Shown here: in pieces, positions 1-12,126 of the stretch
Position numbering within the stretch: the stretch's first letter is position 1
Layout of the letters: the number at the start of each line of letters is the position of its first letter
Assembly: GCA_003008705.1 (NCBI GenBank)
Contig: PDUO01000024.1
Location: forward strand, 895,612 to 959,611
DNA: 64,000 nt
Direction of reading: 5' to 3'
Source: Pezicula radicicola
Taxonomy: Eukaryota > Ascomycota > Leotiomycetes > Helotiales > Dermateaceae
The notes under the pieces: model-generated
Seen by the model: only the letters and a program-made list of their open reading frames with translations
Databases searched by the model: none
Told to the model about the DNA's origin: nothing
Position numbers and translations under genes: made by a program

Positions 1-1293
1 GCCGCGAGCTGTTCGTCACCTGGCCATTCTGGGCATTGAGAAACCATTTGGAGACACTCGTCCATGTGAGAAGTCCATTCTAGCGCACCGATCTTTTTCT
101 GTGTATTCGCAGCTCTACAATCCGACAACCTTGTCAGTGACAGGCAACAAAAAATGACAGGGCTCAAACTTACTGAGAAGTAAGAAAAAAGCATGCCAGC
201 ACGGCTCGTCGTTCTGTCATGGTCCTGGCTCTTTGTGATGGTGCGGGCTTGTCCTTGACACACGGAATGGCACAAAGTTCGGCACAACCCTTGTTTAGCT
301 CCATGTCATAAACAAGGGACGTAGCAAGGGAAACCATGACAGAGATATATGATTTGTCTTTGCGGTGAAAGTGAAACCTGGCAGTTCAGACGATTAGTAG
401 TGTTTTCGCCGACAAGGACAGTAGATGATGTAGATTAGGAGGCATACCAAAATATGAAAACGATCAGACCGAGCAATAAGTCCATATTCTTCTCGTTATC
501 CACGATCAACTTCTGCGCAACGAAACGTTTGATACTATCGCTCATGGCAAATTGCTGGCTGGCGCTCTTGGCAGTAGCGGCCATAATGTTGAACCACAAA
601 AATGGACTCCCCTCACGAACTTGCTTCGCAGTCATATCTGGGGGAAGATACACAAAGGGAAAGAAGCTGAGCATTTGTTTCCGGAAGAACGAAAGCCGCT
701 CCTCGGCCTGCGAGGGACTGGGCTCGAAAGAAGATGTCAAGATGGAGGGCTTGTCGAAGAGAGATACTGGGAACACATTTGTCGTCTCTAACCCTACCGG
801 GTCAATGGGCTTGTTGGTCGAGAGTGACGCCGCCGCGGGAACAGGAACAAAATCGTCGGGGCTCGAGGCACCGCCGTCCACGGCCGCAAGGGAATCATCT
901 CTGACGCTCTCGCAGTAAGGCGAATGTGTGCTAGGAGCAGGTGTTACGATGCCGATATTGGGTTTGTCAGATGCTTGGTTTCGAAGTAGTGTAACCAGAT
1001 CCTCAATCTTCTCCTCCAAGTGCTTGATATTCTGAATGGTGCGAGAGCCTGGCGCACGCCTGCTGGTCAGTTTCCGAACCGAGACGGAGGGCACGCATTC
1101 CTTTCTTAATCGCTGGCATCTATGACTGTCAGTCACTGCGACTTTTGGAATATTTCGTACGTCACGTTCTGCCATACCTTTCACAACTGCGTGCATCAGA
1201 GAGATAGATGCATCTGTTCTTGGCCCGAGAGCAGTTTACGCACGCCTGTCCGTACGAAGCCGGCATTCCAGTTGACTCGACACTATTGGCCAT
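1..1293 (-). CDS. Zn2Cys6 fungal transcription factor (partial, C-terminus beyond window)
   Basis: DNA-binding regulator, presumably nuclear. I read four exons: 1293-1178, 1119-448, 377-174 and 114 to the window edge. Joining exons 1 and 2 builds a complete binuclear zinc cluster near residues 17-50 (C-x2-C-x6-C, then C-x2-C-x6-C, the second half starting CERCQRLRKEC), split by an intron inside the Arg codon. A short coiled coil follows (IQNIKHLEEKIEDLVTLL), typical of a dimerisation linker. Exons 3 and 4 carry the usual fungal regulator middle homology (FHFHRKDKSYISVMVSLA; RTMTERRAVLACFFLTSQ; EWTSHMDECLQ). The start at 1293 is the only ATG giving the intact first zinc-cluster half. It is divergent from an MFS pump 504 bp away, so that pump is a candidate target. 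Family assignment is firm; the ligand or pathway is unknown. Confidence 0.88.
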
Positions 1294-1797
1294 GACAGTC
1301 ACGACCGGACTTCGCTCGAGTCAAGGTAAGGTTTGGGATATGTAGTTGTGAGCGGGGTTGGAGGGACCAACGCAGATGGTTTGGAAATGATGAGCCAATT
1401 TACCCATCTAACAGACGGACTTGGATACAACACCGTGCACAGAAACGTTACGACAGTAGTTTGTAAAGTGGTACAGGACTGGCGGAGATGGAGATTAAGA
1501 CGACGAAGCCGGGCTGACGAGAGGGATTGGCGCGGGATTCGGGTTTCAAACATGAATGTAAGCTTGTAAGCTTGTAAGCTTTGCTTACCTAGGTACCTAC
1601 CTACGAAAGGTACCGGAATTCGCGAGCGGGATTCACTTGCCAGCTGCCACACTAGCCACATTGGGACAGCTCTGAGACAACTGTATTCTACTGAAACTAT
1701 CCATTTCGTATAATAAAGGCTGTCCTTTTAACTAAATTCACTTTCGTTCGATATTCTCATGCTGTGTTGTGTGTATTTCATCAATTTTCAATTCAAA
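1294..1797. promoter_or_regulatory. Shared divergent promoter region, regulator / MFS pump
   Basis: 504 bp lie between the two start codons. The stretch contains three head-to-tail copies of the 8-mer GTAAGCTT (1558-1581) followed by a GGTACC/CCTAGGTACC palindrome-rich stretch (about 1589-1616). No binding site for a named factor could be assigned. Confidence 0.5.
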
Positions 1798-3670
1798 ATG
1801 TCACAGCCACTCGAAGAAGCAGAAAAGAACTCCCTGGAAACATCAACATCGACCTCGACCTCGAAGGACGAGAGTCACGAGACCTGGAAAGTCACGGGAA
1901 AAGTGGATCCGAACGCCCAACCACCACTGAGCATCGCACGGGAGACGGCTGATGCTGAGAAGCAGCCAGAGTACATCACCGGCCTCCCATTGTACCTGGT
2001 GAACTTGGCCATCACCCTCGCCGCCGGGCTGCTCTTCCTCGACACAGCCATCATCGCAACCGCGATCCCACGTATTACCGATGAATTCAACTCACTGCCC
2101 GACGTAGGCTGGTATGGAAGCGCATACCAGCTCGGCAGCGCCGCACTCCTGCCGCTGACAGGCAAGATCTTCACACACTTTAGCACCAAATGGTCCTACC
2201 TAGTTTTCTTCAGCATCTTCGAGTTCAGCTCCCTCCTCTGTGGTGTCGCGACGAGTTCGACCATGTTAATCGTCGGCCGTGCCATAGCGGGTGCGGGCGG
2301 CTCGGGGATCATCAGCGGCGCACTAACCATCGTCGCCAGCTGCCTGCCACTAGAGAAGCGTGCGGCATGGACCGGCATGCTCATGGGCTTTAGCCAGTTG
2401 GGCGTGGTGCTGGGCCCTATCCTAGGCGGTGCACTGACAGAGTACAGCACCTGGCGCTGGTGTTTCTATCTCAACCTGCCGGTTGGTGCCCTATGCGTAA
2501 TCCTGCTGCTCGCCATCAAGATACCCGACCAGATCGAGAAGCTTAGCGCGCTGAAGGTACTACCCACCCTTCACCACGACCTCGACCTCATCGGCTTCGC
2601 TCTCTTTGCGCCTGCAGTGACCCAGCTGCTGCTGGCGGTACAGTATGGCGGGAATAAGTTTGCGTGGGATTCGTCCACCGTCATCGGCCTGTTCTGTGGC
2701 GCCGGCGCGACTTTTATCGTGTGGTTCATATGGAACTGGCGAGGCGGCGACAAGGCTCTAATCCCAGTGTCGATGGTCGCCAAAAGATCGGTATGGACTA
2801 GCTCAATGACCCAGGCCTTCTCGATGACTACACTCTTTATTACCACCTACTTTCTACCCATCTATTTCCAGGCTGTGCAGGGCGCGTCACCCCTCAACAG
2901 CGGTATCCGGATGCTTCCTAGTATTCTGCCGCAGCTTATCTTTGCTGTTTTGTCTGGCGGTTTAGGTACGTCTTACGAGTGCCCCTCTTGACTCTCTTTA
3001 CTACCCACTCCCACTTAGCTAACCTGTCTGTTTTCGTTTGCATCAGTCTCTAGAACGGGCTATATTATCCCATACGCCCTGCTTGGCTCAGCCCTCGCCG
3101 CCATCGGTTCCGGCCTCTTCACGACACTCGGCCCGCACACCCACATTGGTCGATGGTTCGGCTTCCAAGTTCTCGCCGGCGCCGGCCGTGGAATGTTTGC
3201 GCAGATGGTATGTACAGTTCTCTTCTCAGCTAGGCTCTCACTTACACTTCTTGTAGCCAGTTATCGCAATGCAAGCCGTTCTTAAGCCCTCCGAGCTCTC
3301 CATGGCCAACTCCCTCATGATGTTCGCTCAAGCGCTTCTCACATCCATCGCCCTCGTTGTTGCCAACACAATCTTGGATGAAGGCCTGCGCTCCAATATA
3401 CCTACCAACGCGCCAGCAGTCAATGCGCAGCAGGTTATCGCAGCGGGCACCACCGGATTCCGCTCCATTATAGCTGCGAAGGATATCCCGGGCGTCATAC
3501 TTGCCTACGCCACCAGCATCGACCATGTCTTCTACCTCGCCACTGCCTGCGCTATTATAGCATTCCTAATAGCGCCAGCCATGGGTTGGGTTGATATTCG
3601 CAAGAAGACGACGAAAGCGCCGGCGGAGGTGGCGCCGGAGGCTGAAGTGAAGGGCGAGAGTGCCGTTTAG
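1798..3670 (+). CDS. MFS drug:H+ antiporter, DHA2 family (14-TM type)
   Basis: Plasma-membrane efflux pump of the major facilitator superfamily. Exons 1798-2965, 3047-3207 and 3257-3670 give 580 residues, normal for DHA2. The acidic, Ser/Thr-rich N-terminus precedes the first membrane span, which has the family signature LDTAIIATAIPRITDEF. WYGSAYQLG follows, and antiporter motif C is present (GFSQLGVVLGPILGG, then TEYSTWRWCFYLNLP). The C-terminal half ends in a short charged cytosolic tail. I chose the ATG at 1798 over the upstream in-frame ATG at 1759, because the extra residues look unlike a transporter start and 1798 has a better context (TTCAAAATG). Homologues export toxins, azoles or secondary metabolites. 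The substrate here is unknown; the divergent Zn2Cys6 regulator fits inducible efflux. Confidence 0.92.
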
Positions 3671-5003
3671 ATGAACACTTAGATGAAAAACGTTCTTTTG
3701 ATGCTTTGTACTTGTAATGGGTCAAAAAAAGGGGATTTGGTTCATAGAATTCTGTCTTAATTTAGACATAGCATATGATCTCTATATTTGTGGTTATATT
3801 GGGTCCTGATACGTGTACAATGCCACTTAAGTTCTACTAGTATTTAATAAAGTAGTAATAAAAATGCAGGATAATAGTTTCCCACAACTCTAGAAACTTA
3901 CTTGGCTTGGTCATCTCGCTTATTTGAGTAACTTGTTGTTTCCGATATAAGTAGCTCGCTTATTGAAATAACTCACTTAATCCAACCAACTAACTTAATG
4001 CAGATACCTAATAAAGTAATAAACCCAAAGTACAACAACAAATATTAAAGGAATAAATTAAAACATGATACACATATCAAAACCCATTATAATACCCCTT
4101 TTCACTACAGAGGTACTGTAACTCACGCACCCTATATTCAGGATCAAAAGATTTCTATTATATCTCATATATCCATTTTTTAAGCGTTTTCACATAAATC
4201 GTTTTGATTATAGAGTATTTTCGCGAAATAGAAAGTTGAATTTTCTTTATTATAGTCGCTTTATTTGGTGCTGTTTTTTTTCCCTTCATCTTGTTGTATT
4301 GATAAAATACTGAATAGGCAGAATTATGGACAGCAGCAACATGTGGGCAATAGTGGTTTGTATTGTGTTCTGTGTTCTGTGTGAAAGCTAGAGTGCCAGA
4401 ATGTGCCTACTTATAGTAGTAGGATGATCACATGACTATTCCCATATTCACTGAATTCAACATAAAATTCAAATCATTATATCTATGTTAGCATTTTTGA
4501 GGTATATATGTTAAGTATATTCCGTATATTTTAAAATTATTTCTCAACTTTCTTCTCTCAAAATAAGTGTGAGAGGTGCTTAAAATGGTGAAGTTTTTAA
4601 GGTAGTACAGTATATCATATTAAGAAAGGCTAATACGGTAATAAGAAGAGTATGGTACATAATAAGTTTGAATATTAGCAGAGGAGGGGGAGTAGGGGAG
4701 GCGAAGTTGAATGAAAGATATACACATATAAATAAGCGAGAGGAAAGCTCCATTTAAATATTACAACATAATCGATTCCAAAGCCATCAAGAAAAAAAGT
4801 GTTCACCAAGAAAGACTTGGTTACGCTGTCCTTACTATCATCATCAGAAGAAGAGAAACCTTCCTATAAAAAAACCCTCCCGGACCTCTCCGAACTTAAA
4901 ATTTATTACTAGTTTAACCGTCTTTATTCCCGGAGAACAAGAATAAAGACAAAAGTTCGAGAAAAATGTCATTTGATGAAATCCTAGATGTAATGAAATG
5001 AAT
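3671..5003. other. AT-rich intergenic region with no gene
   Basis: About 1.3 kb without a supportable ORF. It holds degenerate 18-bp repeats at 3892-4005 (units such as GTCATCTCGCTTATTTGA), an LTR-like segment around 4342-4436 that ends in GATGATCACATGAC, and a perfect 10-bp inverted repeat GTCTTTATTC (4920-4929) / GAATAAAGAC (4941-4950). Base composition and many TA dinucleotides suggest RIP-decayed repeats. Confidence 0.55.
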
Positions 5004-5005
5004 TA

Positions 5006-5032
5006 CAGTACTAGACAATTAATATTGGCTAG
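5006..5032 (+). repeat. Left terminal inverted repeat of the Tc1/mariner element
   Basis: About 27 bases starting CAGTACTAGACAATTAATAT match, with a few differences, the reverse complement of 6345-6371. A target TA precedes it at 5004-5005. Confidence 0.8.
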
Positions 5033-6344
5033 AGCTCGATTTAAGTAAAAATCAACTATATCTACCTAGAATATCACTTATAAAATAAGACCCTATATAG
5101 CTCTTAAATAGCCTAGAAATCAAGGAATAAAAGCTTTAGAATAGGCTCTTTAATATAGCCGGGCTACTTTATTCGATTTATTACCTAGTACTTTATATAC
5201 TACCCCCTCTGCCTTAATATAAGCTATAACTTAGTATAGTATACTCTTAATAAGAGACTTAAAAAGAGAATTAGATAGAGTTACCTATACTACCTTTAAA
5301 GCTTCCTTAAGGTTCTTTATATCCTATTCTATCTTCCTACTTAATTTTATAACCTCTAGAAATATCTCTATTATTAGCTTCTTAAGTACCTACTAAGTAT
5401 TTTTAATAAGGTTAAGGTCTAGGGAATAGGGAGGCTAATCTATTGTATCTATACTATTTACTTTAAACCAATCCCTAATAATATATATAGTATATATAGG
5501 GGTATTATCCTATATAAAGATTAAGCTATTATAATAGTATTAGAGTACTTAATCTTTAAGAACTATAAGGTAGGAGGTTACTAAGTACCCTTATTTCTTT
5601 AATTCAAAGTTATAGTCTATTATATATAGCTTAGACCTCTCTCTAGTTCCTTAAAATACTACCTAGACTATTACCTATATATCCTTTCCCTTCTTATATA
5701 TTATAATTATCTCTAGCTTCTATTTATTAGATAGAAAACCTATTACTTATTTAACTACTTTCCTAGAACCCTACTCTATAGAATACTTATTACTAAATAT
5801 ATATTTTCTCTACCTCTTAATATCCTAATATACCTAGTAGTAGTACTAAAGAAGCCTTATTTCTACTACTTACTCTATTAACTTAGGGTACTTCTTTATA
5901 TACTAATAATATATCCTATTTATATAGTAAAGGTTCTTAATAGTAGAGTTACTTATTTTTGATAATATTACCTCTTATTACTACTTAAATATTATCTTAG
6001 GGAATAATCGAATATTATATAGTATTATTCGATTATTATACTCTGAATATATCTTTAGCTAGCTAGGTTAAGGAAGGGATTTATCTTTAACTCTATAAGA
6101 GTCTTAGGTAAAAGTATATTATATAGCCTAGTAAGAGAGCTTATACTACTCTATGATTTCAGCCTACAATTTCCTAGCTTTAAAGACTCTAATAACCTTC
6201 CTACGAAGATATTGTATTAATTTAATCCTACGAGTTCAATTACTAGAGGCCTAGCTAAGAGGAGTACATTAGGGTGGTATATTAGTAGTATTATTAAAGG
6301 TGGGTAGAAAAATCAATATACGAAAAGTCGTGTATTTACACGTT

Positions 6345-6371
6345 TTAGCTAATATTAATTGTCGGTTACTG
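6345..6371 (-). repeat. Right terminal inverted repeat of the Tc1/mariner element
   Basis: Reverse complement begins CAGTAACCGACAATTAATAT, the partner of the repeat at 5006. TA follows at 6372-6373. Confidence 0.8.
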
Positions 6372-6373
6372 TA

Positions 6374-6796
6374 CCAAAGATAAATAGATATATGGAATTG
6401 ACTGTGTGTCTTTAACGTCGAGTTATTCTGTAGGTATTATAAGGGGATTATGAGTAGTTTCATCTATTACCTTAACTAATATAACTAACATTTTTGAAGT
6501 TTAATGAGAATTTCAGATAATAAATAGCAGAGAGAAGATAAATATAGCTTATAATTACTATATACTTCACTATTATTGCACTATACTTCGATCAGAAGAA
6601 AACTGTCCATCGTATTAGAACTGTTAAGAGCTACAGATCTAAAGCCTCGAGAGCTGGCTATTGGCTCAAAAGACAATATTTCTACATATCAGATAACTCG
6701 CATAATAGGTAATAGAAGTAAGTAAACACAACAACAGATCTAATATATTCGAACGATAATTAGAAAAATATCTATCCACACACGCAACTACAGCAT
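6374..6796. other. Intergenic, 3' side of the OPT gene
   Basis: 423 bp of AT-rich sequence between the transposon end and the OPT stop codon. Probably part 3' UTR; no ORF or RNA gene is seen. Confidence 0.4.
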
Positions 6797-9700
6797 TCAA
6801 AACTCCCCAGATCCCTTCCCAAAGTGACCACCAGTAGCGACTTTCAACCACGGCACAGATTTCGAATCATCCGTATTTGATCCAACAGTATTACCCCACC
6901 AATTCAAAGTCACTCCGTTATAACTCAGGCAAAAGAAGATGATAACAGTTGCTAGAGCGGTACCAGTATCCATAGCGGCTTGAAGGAGATCTGTAGAAGA
7001 TAAAAAGTTAGTGTTGATCTGTGAAAATCGGTATAAAGAGAGGAATGTGAAAGACTAACAGTTATACCGTTTCCACCAGTCAAATGCACGTTTCCGGATG
7101 AGGTAGTTGAATAGAAAGCCGAAGATGAACCAAAGTGAGTATTGGGCTGCGTAGTATTATTAGTCTAGTTCAAGAATGAGAGTATCACAGACGAATAAAT
7201 TAAGTAACGTACTTGTGTTAGCAGGAGGTATATTGCCTGCAGCGTTGAAGAAGATCGGGACGTTGATATATCGCACCCAGCTATTTGGATATCTTCGATA
7301 AAGTAGGTATACCAGGACAGTTACTACCGGCTATGACACATACAAGTTAGTAAAACCTAGACCGATTTAGTATTTTTGGTGGATATGACGAACCCCGATT
7401 ATAAAGAAGTACATGATACCGCTGTACACCTGTCCAGATTGGAACATCCTCTGAGGTCCGATTGACCCCCAGATGAGAGACGCACTATAGACCACCTTGG
7501 CGCCGTTACATGTGAAGCGCTGAGTGTTGGTTGATTCACACAGTTTGGGGATATGCCCGATCATCCATCGAAGTACTAATTATTGCAAATCAGCTTCTAG
7601 CCTATTATCCCAGCCTGTTTCAGAGTAAAGAACGACGCTTACCACCAACTTGACACATTGTCGCTAGAATTGTCGAGTAGATCTGGCCAACGAAGAGAAC
7701 GCGAGGAGGGATTTTCTGTTCAAATGATGGTTAGCGAGTGGTGACTCGGGTAGCCAAGAGACAAAGCTCAACGTACCATATACTGCCCCATCTTCAAATC
7801 CTGGGCAAAGTCCATGCCGTGTTTAACAGAGTTATATCCGTAGCACTTAACCATCATATTTGCAATTGGCTTGCCAGGCCACGCATACCCCGCGATGAGC
7901 TCAGTGATGATATTGAGGAAACTGGAAATGATTACTATCGTTAGTACGTAGACAAGCAAGGAGAAAAGCGTCAAGAGACAGGACTAACATCCTTTGATTT
8001 GTTGTCCCCTCCAAGATCCCTTCTGGAATAATCAAAAGCACACCCATGCCAAAGCATACCACGATAAATCCCCAAACAGGTAGACCCGAATCCCAGTTCT
8101 TCACTGTCACGATACCGAGGGCTAGTACCACCACTGTTAATACGACGTACCACCAATCCGGGACCTCTTTATATGAATTCATCAATCGCTTATGTATATC
8201 TTCGCCACCGTGACGAGCGTTCTTGAACTTAGCCCATATTTCCTTTCCATTGTAGAGATAAGTGTGCACGACGATTGCAGTTACTGCAGCAAAGGAGAGG
8301 GCGTATGTAAGCGAGTACGACATAGATATATACATAGGCGAGTATGCTTCATATTTGCTCAGGACAAAATTGAGGTTCGAATCGATAACTCGTGTAATGT
8401 TATATGACTTGCCAGTGTTGTCAAACGTGCTCGAGGATAGGAGTGGGAGGCTGCTCATGTCATCAGTTTGGTGTCATGAATTGCGTTGGAACAAAAGAAG
8501 AGCATGTGATCTCCAAAAAAAAAAATGACTACAAAACCCAAGGAAAATGAGGTATTACTTACTAGGCGCTGTACCACACGTTTGAGTAGTATAGAATTGG
8601 GGACAGGAAAAGGTAGAAAAACAAGACTACAGCGAAGGCATTGCAGGTGATGTAGAAGGGTGTCGTAAGTGGGGTTCCTGCATAGTTGATCTGCGTCCAA
8701 TCGATACTGATGGGTAGTAATCCAAGACCAGAGCTCATCTACACACACGCTCATATCAGCTTTTGCTCAGACCATTCCAGTCAAGCAAATAAGCAAATCT
8801 GACTTACACCGAATATTGTGTTAACTTTCTGATTATGTGGAGCAATCCACGTCACGAATGCAAACGTGCTCAGACTCGTCCAGATATAATCTGGAAACCA
8901 GAAAAGGACGAATGCAAAAATTGTGAAATAGCTGAAGAAGCGGTAGCGAGTGAGTGTCCAGCCATGAACAGGCGAACGGTCTTGTGGCTCATGCAGGGCA
9001 CGGAATAGCACTGTGGAAGAGAGTGATGTGGGCCAGATGAGGGCGGCTGGGTAGACAAGCCATCTGCGAGATAGACCGGCGAGACCAAAACTGGATTAAC
9101 AGGTCAGGAATAGAGTCATTAGAGGTGTGGCCCGAACTCGTCGCAATTGTGGATTGTGTTTTGGATTCAATGAAAAATTCAAGTTGTCAACTCACCCAAG
9201 CATCTGGGTGGTCAACAGATAGAGGAACGAGAAGCCCGCCCCAAAATCGCGGTTCCAATAGACGGGACTAATAATTGCAACCAACGACCCTGAGGCGTAC
9301 GCAGTGCTGGCGCTAACATTGACGCACTGTCGAAGGTAGTAAAAAGGTCAGAAACAGCAAGACGGAAAGTCTGGGGTATAAGAACTAACAATGACGATCA
9401 AAGCATGCTCCTTGACACTAAAAGGGCCAGGGTTAATGTCGAATGCCAACCTGCCAAGTGGTACTCGCCAGCGGGGAAGTTTCTCCCATGCTCTACCGAT
9501 GGGGAAGACGAGTAGTTGGGCGACAACATAGCCGATAGAGAGGGATGGCTTGAAAGTGTCAGTCAGAACTATTACGCTGAAAAGACAGAGATCGGGAAAC
9601 CCACGTAGCGCAGACCGAAAAACTGGTTGACGCCTGAGAATAGCATAACAAAGATGGTGGTGAGGACCCAGGCTCGGAAAGCTAAGATGTAATTAGCATT

Positions 9701-10079
9701 GTATTGAGCAAGCTGTATTGCGACATGCCAATACTCACTACTGCAAGGGATAGTCGGGTCATCCGTGTTGGCTACACAAGCCGCTACCTCGGGAACTGAG
9801 AACATTTATCAGCCTTATCAGCATTCTAAATTCACGCTCAAGGTACTCACAAGGCGACTGGTCGCCATCGACATTCCACTTGAAGGCCTCAACCGGCGTT
9901 AATTCTGTTTTCTCTGACCGATGTAGTGGTATCTTGGTCTCGTCTCCGTCACCTTCTACGTCCGCATCTGCCTCAATATCCGAAACGTCGGTCTGGATAA
10001 TGTCCTTCTCCTGGGGACTCGAAACCGTGTTTCCATGGCTGAGATGGTTGAAATCGTCTTGATGAATCTCGGCGGCCAT
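6797..10079 (-). CDS. OPT family oligopeptide transporter
   Basis: Proton-coupled peptide importer of the OPT family, a polytopic membrane protein. The gene is split by roughly a dozen short introns; the first exons are 10079-9851, 9795-9739 and 9681-9605. The N-terminus is acidic and cytosolic, then comes the family entry [20 protein letters not shown] (joined over intron 1), a Cys-containing loop ([10 protein letters not shown]) and TFRAWVLTT. Diagnostic motifs are [11 protein letters not shown] (family NPGPFxxKEH) near 9400-9460, and DLKMGQYM plus KIPPR, joined across an intron near 7700-7775. The C-terminus [13 protein letters not shown] ends at the TGA at 6797-6799 and is also typical. 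All exons I followed stay in frame, so it looks functional. It is divergent from the esterase gene at 10942. The exact peptide substrate is unknown. Confidence 0.9.
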
Positions 10080-10941
10080 GACTGCGAACTATTTGTGACT
10101 TACACTTAAAGTCAAGCAAAAGTGAGCCGCAACACGACACAGGGAGAGCACGCGGCGAGTACGTTGGTTTTGTCCTATGGAAGGGCCCCTCGGGATTTCA
10201 AATGGCGTGCGCATTGTGATGAATTGCGATAAGGCTATTTAGTATCCAGAAGTTGACCTAGTCCTAATGTCCATAGTAAAACCCCTGCCTTAGCTCCACT
10301 TCCCCTCGGGCATGCCCGTCTCGCCACTGATCCGATATTCCCCCACTAATTACGACTTCGACAGTGTACAAGTACAACGTTGTACTGGCAGATTGCTACC
10401 AGACAAGATAACATTGGAAAAGATAAGCTATGCGTATTGGGACAAGACGATCAGCTATAGTGGTTCTGATTGGCAAGATATCTCTGATAACGCTTAACTT
10501 CCGCCGTTGAGGTTCTGTGCGGCATCTGGATCCTAGGTGATAAGTGGTCGCTTAAGTGGTTTTTAGAAGTGGGGGCAGGACAGAGAGGTACTTGCCGGCC
10601 GAGGTTAGTAAAATTGCAAGCACCCATGCATGGACCTAGTCTATAATAGACCAGCCTAGTCCTGTCAATAACAGGCTTAGAAACAATTGTAGCAAAGCTT
10701 ATTTGTTCATGAATGGGCAATTGCCTTCATGTATTGGAAATCTTCACTAGTGGACCCAAACAGGTGGTTGTTAAAATTCCCTCCACTCTTTATATCCCAC
10801 CATTTCAACTAGAATCACATACGTATTTACCCCGCTTGTTCGCGTGATGAGGTCAGGATTTCTAGAACAAAATATAGTGTTTGTCTTCCCTATTCTTTGT
10901 TTCTTTTTGGTTGCCCAGCATCTTGATCGCAGTCAACAGAA
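10080..10941. promoter_or_regulatory. Divergent intergenic region, OPT transporter / esterase
   Basis: 862 bp between two start codons, presumably carrying both promoters. Short ORFs in it (for example 10312-10497) show no protein-like features. No specific operator was recognised. Confidence 0.4.
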
Positions 10942-12126
10942 ATGATCTTCCTCCTCCGATCTGTCCTGCTAGTCGCAGTCCTCGCGCAAGCATCACAAGA
11001 AGTCTTATCATTGAAGCCTACTACGGGGAACGTCGCTTACACTCTCCCAACCGAGCGCACATTCCTCCTCAATATCCCCGAAGCATATACTCATGGGGAA
11101 CCGCATCCTCTCGTTCTCTCTTTCCATGGTGGTCAGTCAATATCTCATTTATAAAAATAAAAACAAGAAATAAAAAATATTCTTCGCTGCTTTTTCCACT
11201 TCCTCGTGAAATACACTCATGCTAAAATTTTGACCTCGTAATTCAGCTGGAGGGTTTAGCGAGAAGCAGCAACGTATTACTGAGCTCTCCGATCCATCGC
11301 TGAGTATTGCAGGGAAACCGTTCCTTGTTGCTTATGCTCAAGGTGTTAATAATACGGATTGGAACATGACACATATTTGGAAAGGAGCACCATATGAGAA
11401 TAAAACAGTTGACGATGTGAGCACCCCTCCAATTCCTCCCCTCTCCTCTTCCTCAAGGAAACATTCAAAAGAGCATCAATTATTTCACTTCATATTATTC
11501 CTATTCCAAAGCTAATCAATCATAAGATCGCTTACGTCTACGACATAATCTCCACAATCTCCAAAACCTACACAATAGACACCTCCCGCATCTACGCCTG
11601 TGGAAAATCCAACGGCGGAGGCTTCACAGCCCTACTTGCCTGCCGCCCCGACACCTCTCAAATCTTCGCGGCGTTCGCACCCGTCTCCCCAGCCCTTTAC
11701 CAAGGAACTTACGCATTCCACAACTGCACCCCCGCACATTCAGTTCCAATCCTTCATGCACACGGAGTAGAAGATATAATAACTCCCTTCCACGGTCAAA
11801 CACCTTTAGATTCTGGGTTTGCACCTGAACCGGATGTTAGGTTATGGAGAAGGATGTGGGCGGAACGGAATGGTTGTAAGGGACGGTATGATGGCGAATG
11901 GAGGGAACCGAAGGTTACCGAGGTTCATGAGGGGGTTTGGGAGGAGGTTTGGGATTGTGGAATTGAGGGGAAGGAGGTTAGGGGCTTGACTATTGAGGGT
12001 TTGGGCCATGCTTGGCCGAGTACGCTGGGTTTGGATTTGGCTGGGTCCCCTAATCATACGGCGAATTTTAATTTTACTAGTCAGCATTTGGTGCAGTTTT
12101 TTGGGAGGCATAAGTTGGAGGGTTGA
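10942..12126 (+). CDS. Secreted feruloyl esterase / CE1-type alpha/beta hydrolase
   Basis: Extracellular esterase that likely releases ferulic or related acids from plant cell-wall polysaccharide. Exons 10942-11131, 11247-11416 and 11527-12126 give 319 residues. A signal peptide is clear (MIFLLRSVLLVAVLAQAS). The oxyanion region HGAGGF is rebuilt across intron 1. The nucleophile elbow is GKSNG with Ser near residue 148; the likely acid is Asp 203 (HGVED) and the likely base His 281 (GLGHAWP). Cys residues and N-glycosylation sequons (NNT, NMT, NKT, NHT) suit a secreted protein. There is no carbohydrate-binding module. The family also includes acetylxylan esterases and polyhydroxybutyrate depolymerases, so substrate is inferred. 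The divergent peptide transporter suggests a nutrient-scavenging neighbourhood, but that link is weak. Confidence 0.88.

Larger units (their letters stand above)
5004..6373 (-). mobile_element. RIP-degraded Tc1/mariner DNA transposon
   Basis: About 1.37 kb of AT-rich sequence bounded by imperfect terminal inverted repeats. The left end reads CAGTACTAGACAATTAATAT from 5006. The right end, read on the minus strand from 6371, is CAGTAACCGACAATTAATAT. A TA dinucleotide flanks each end (5004-5005 and 6372-6373), as expected for Tc1/mariner target duplication. The minus-strand reading frame still shows the transposase catalytic region through many stops: a QDNTPIYT stretch near 5490-5520 (family QDNAPIHT) and PPYSLDLNLIKNT near 5400-5440 (family PPYSPDLNPIENT). 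Differences from the family are mostly C-to-T/G-to-A, as RIP makes. It cannot encode an active transposase. Confidence 0.85.

Noticed and set aside
8375..8395. tRNA T-arm-like GGTTCGAATC
   Set aside because: Inside an OPT exon; no matching acceptor stem or anticodon arm.
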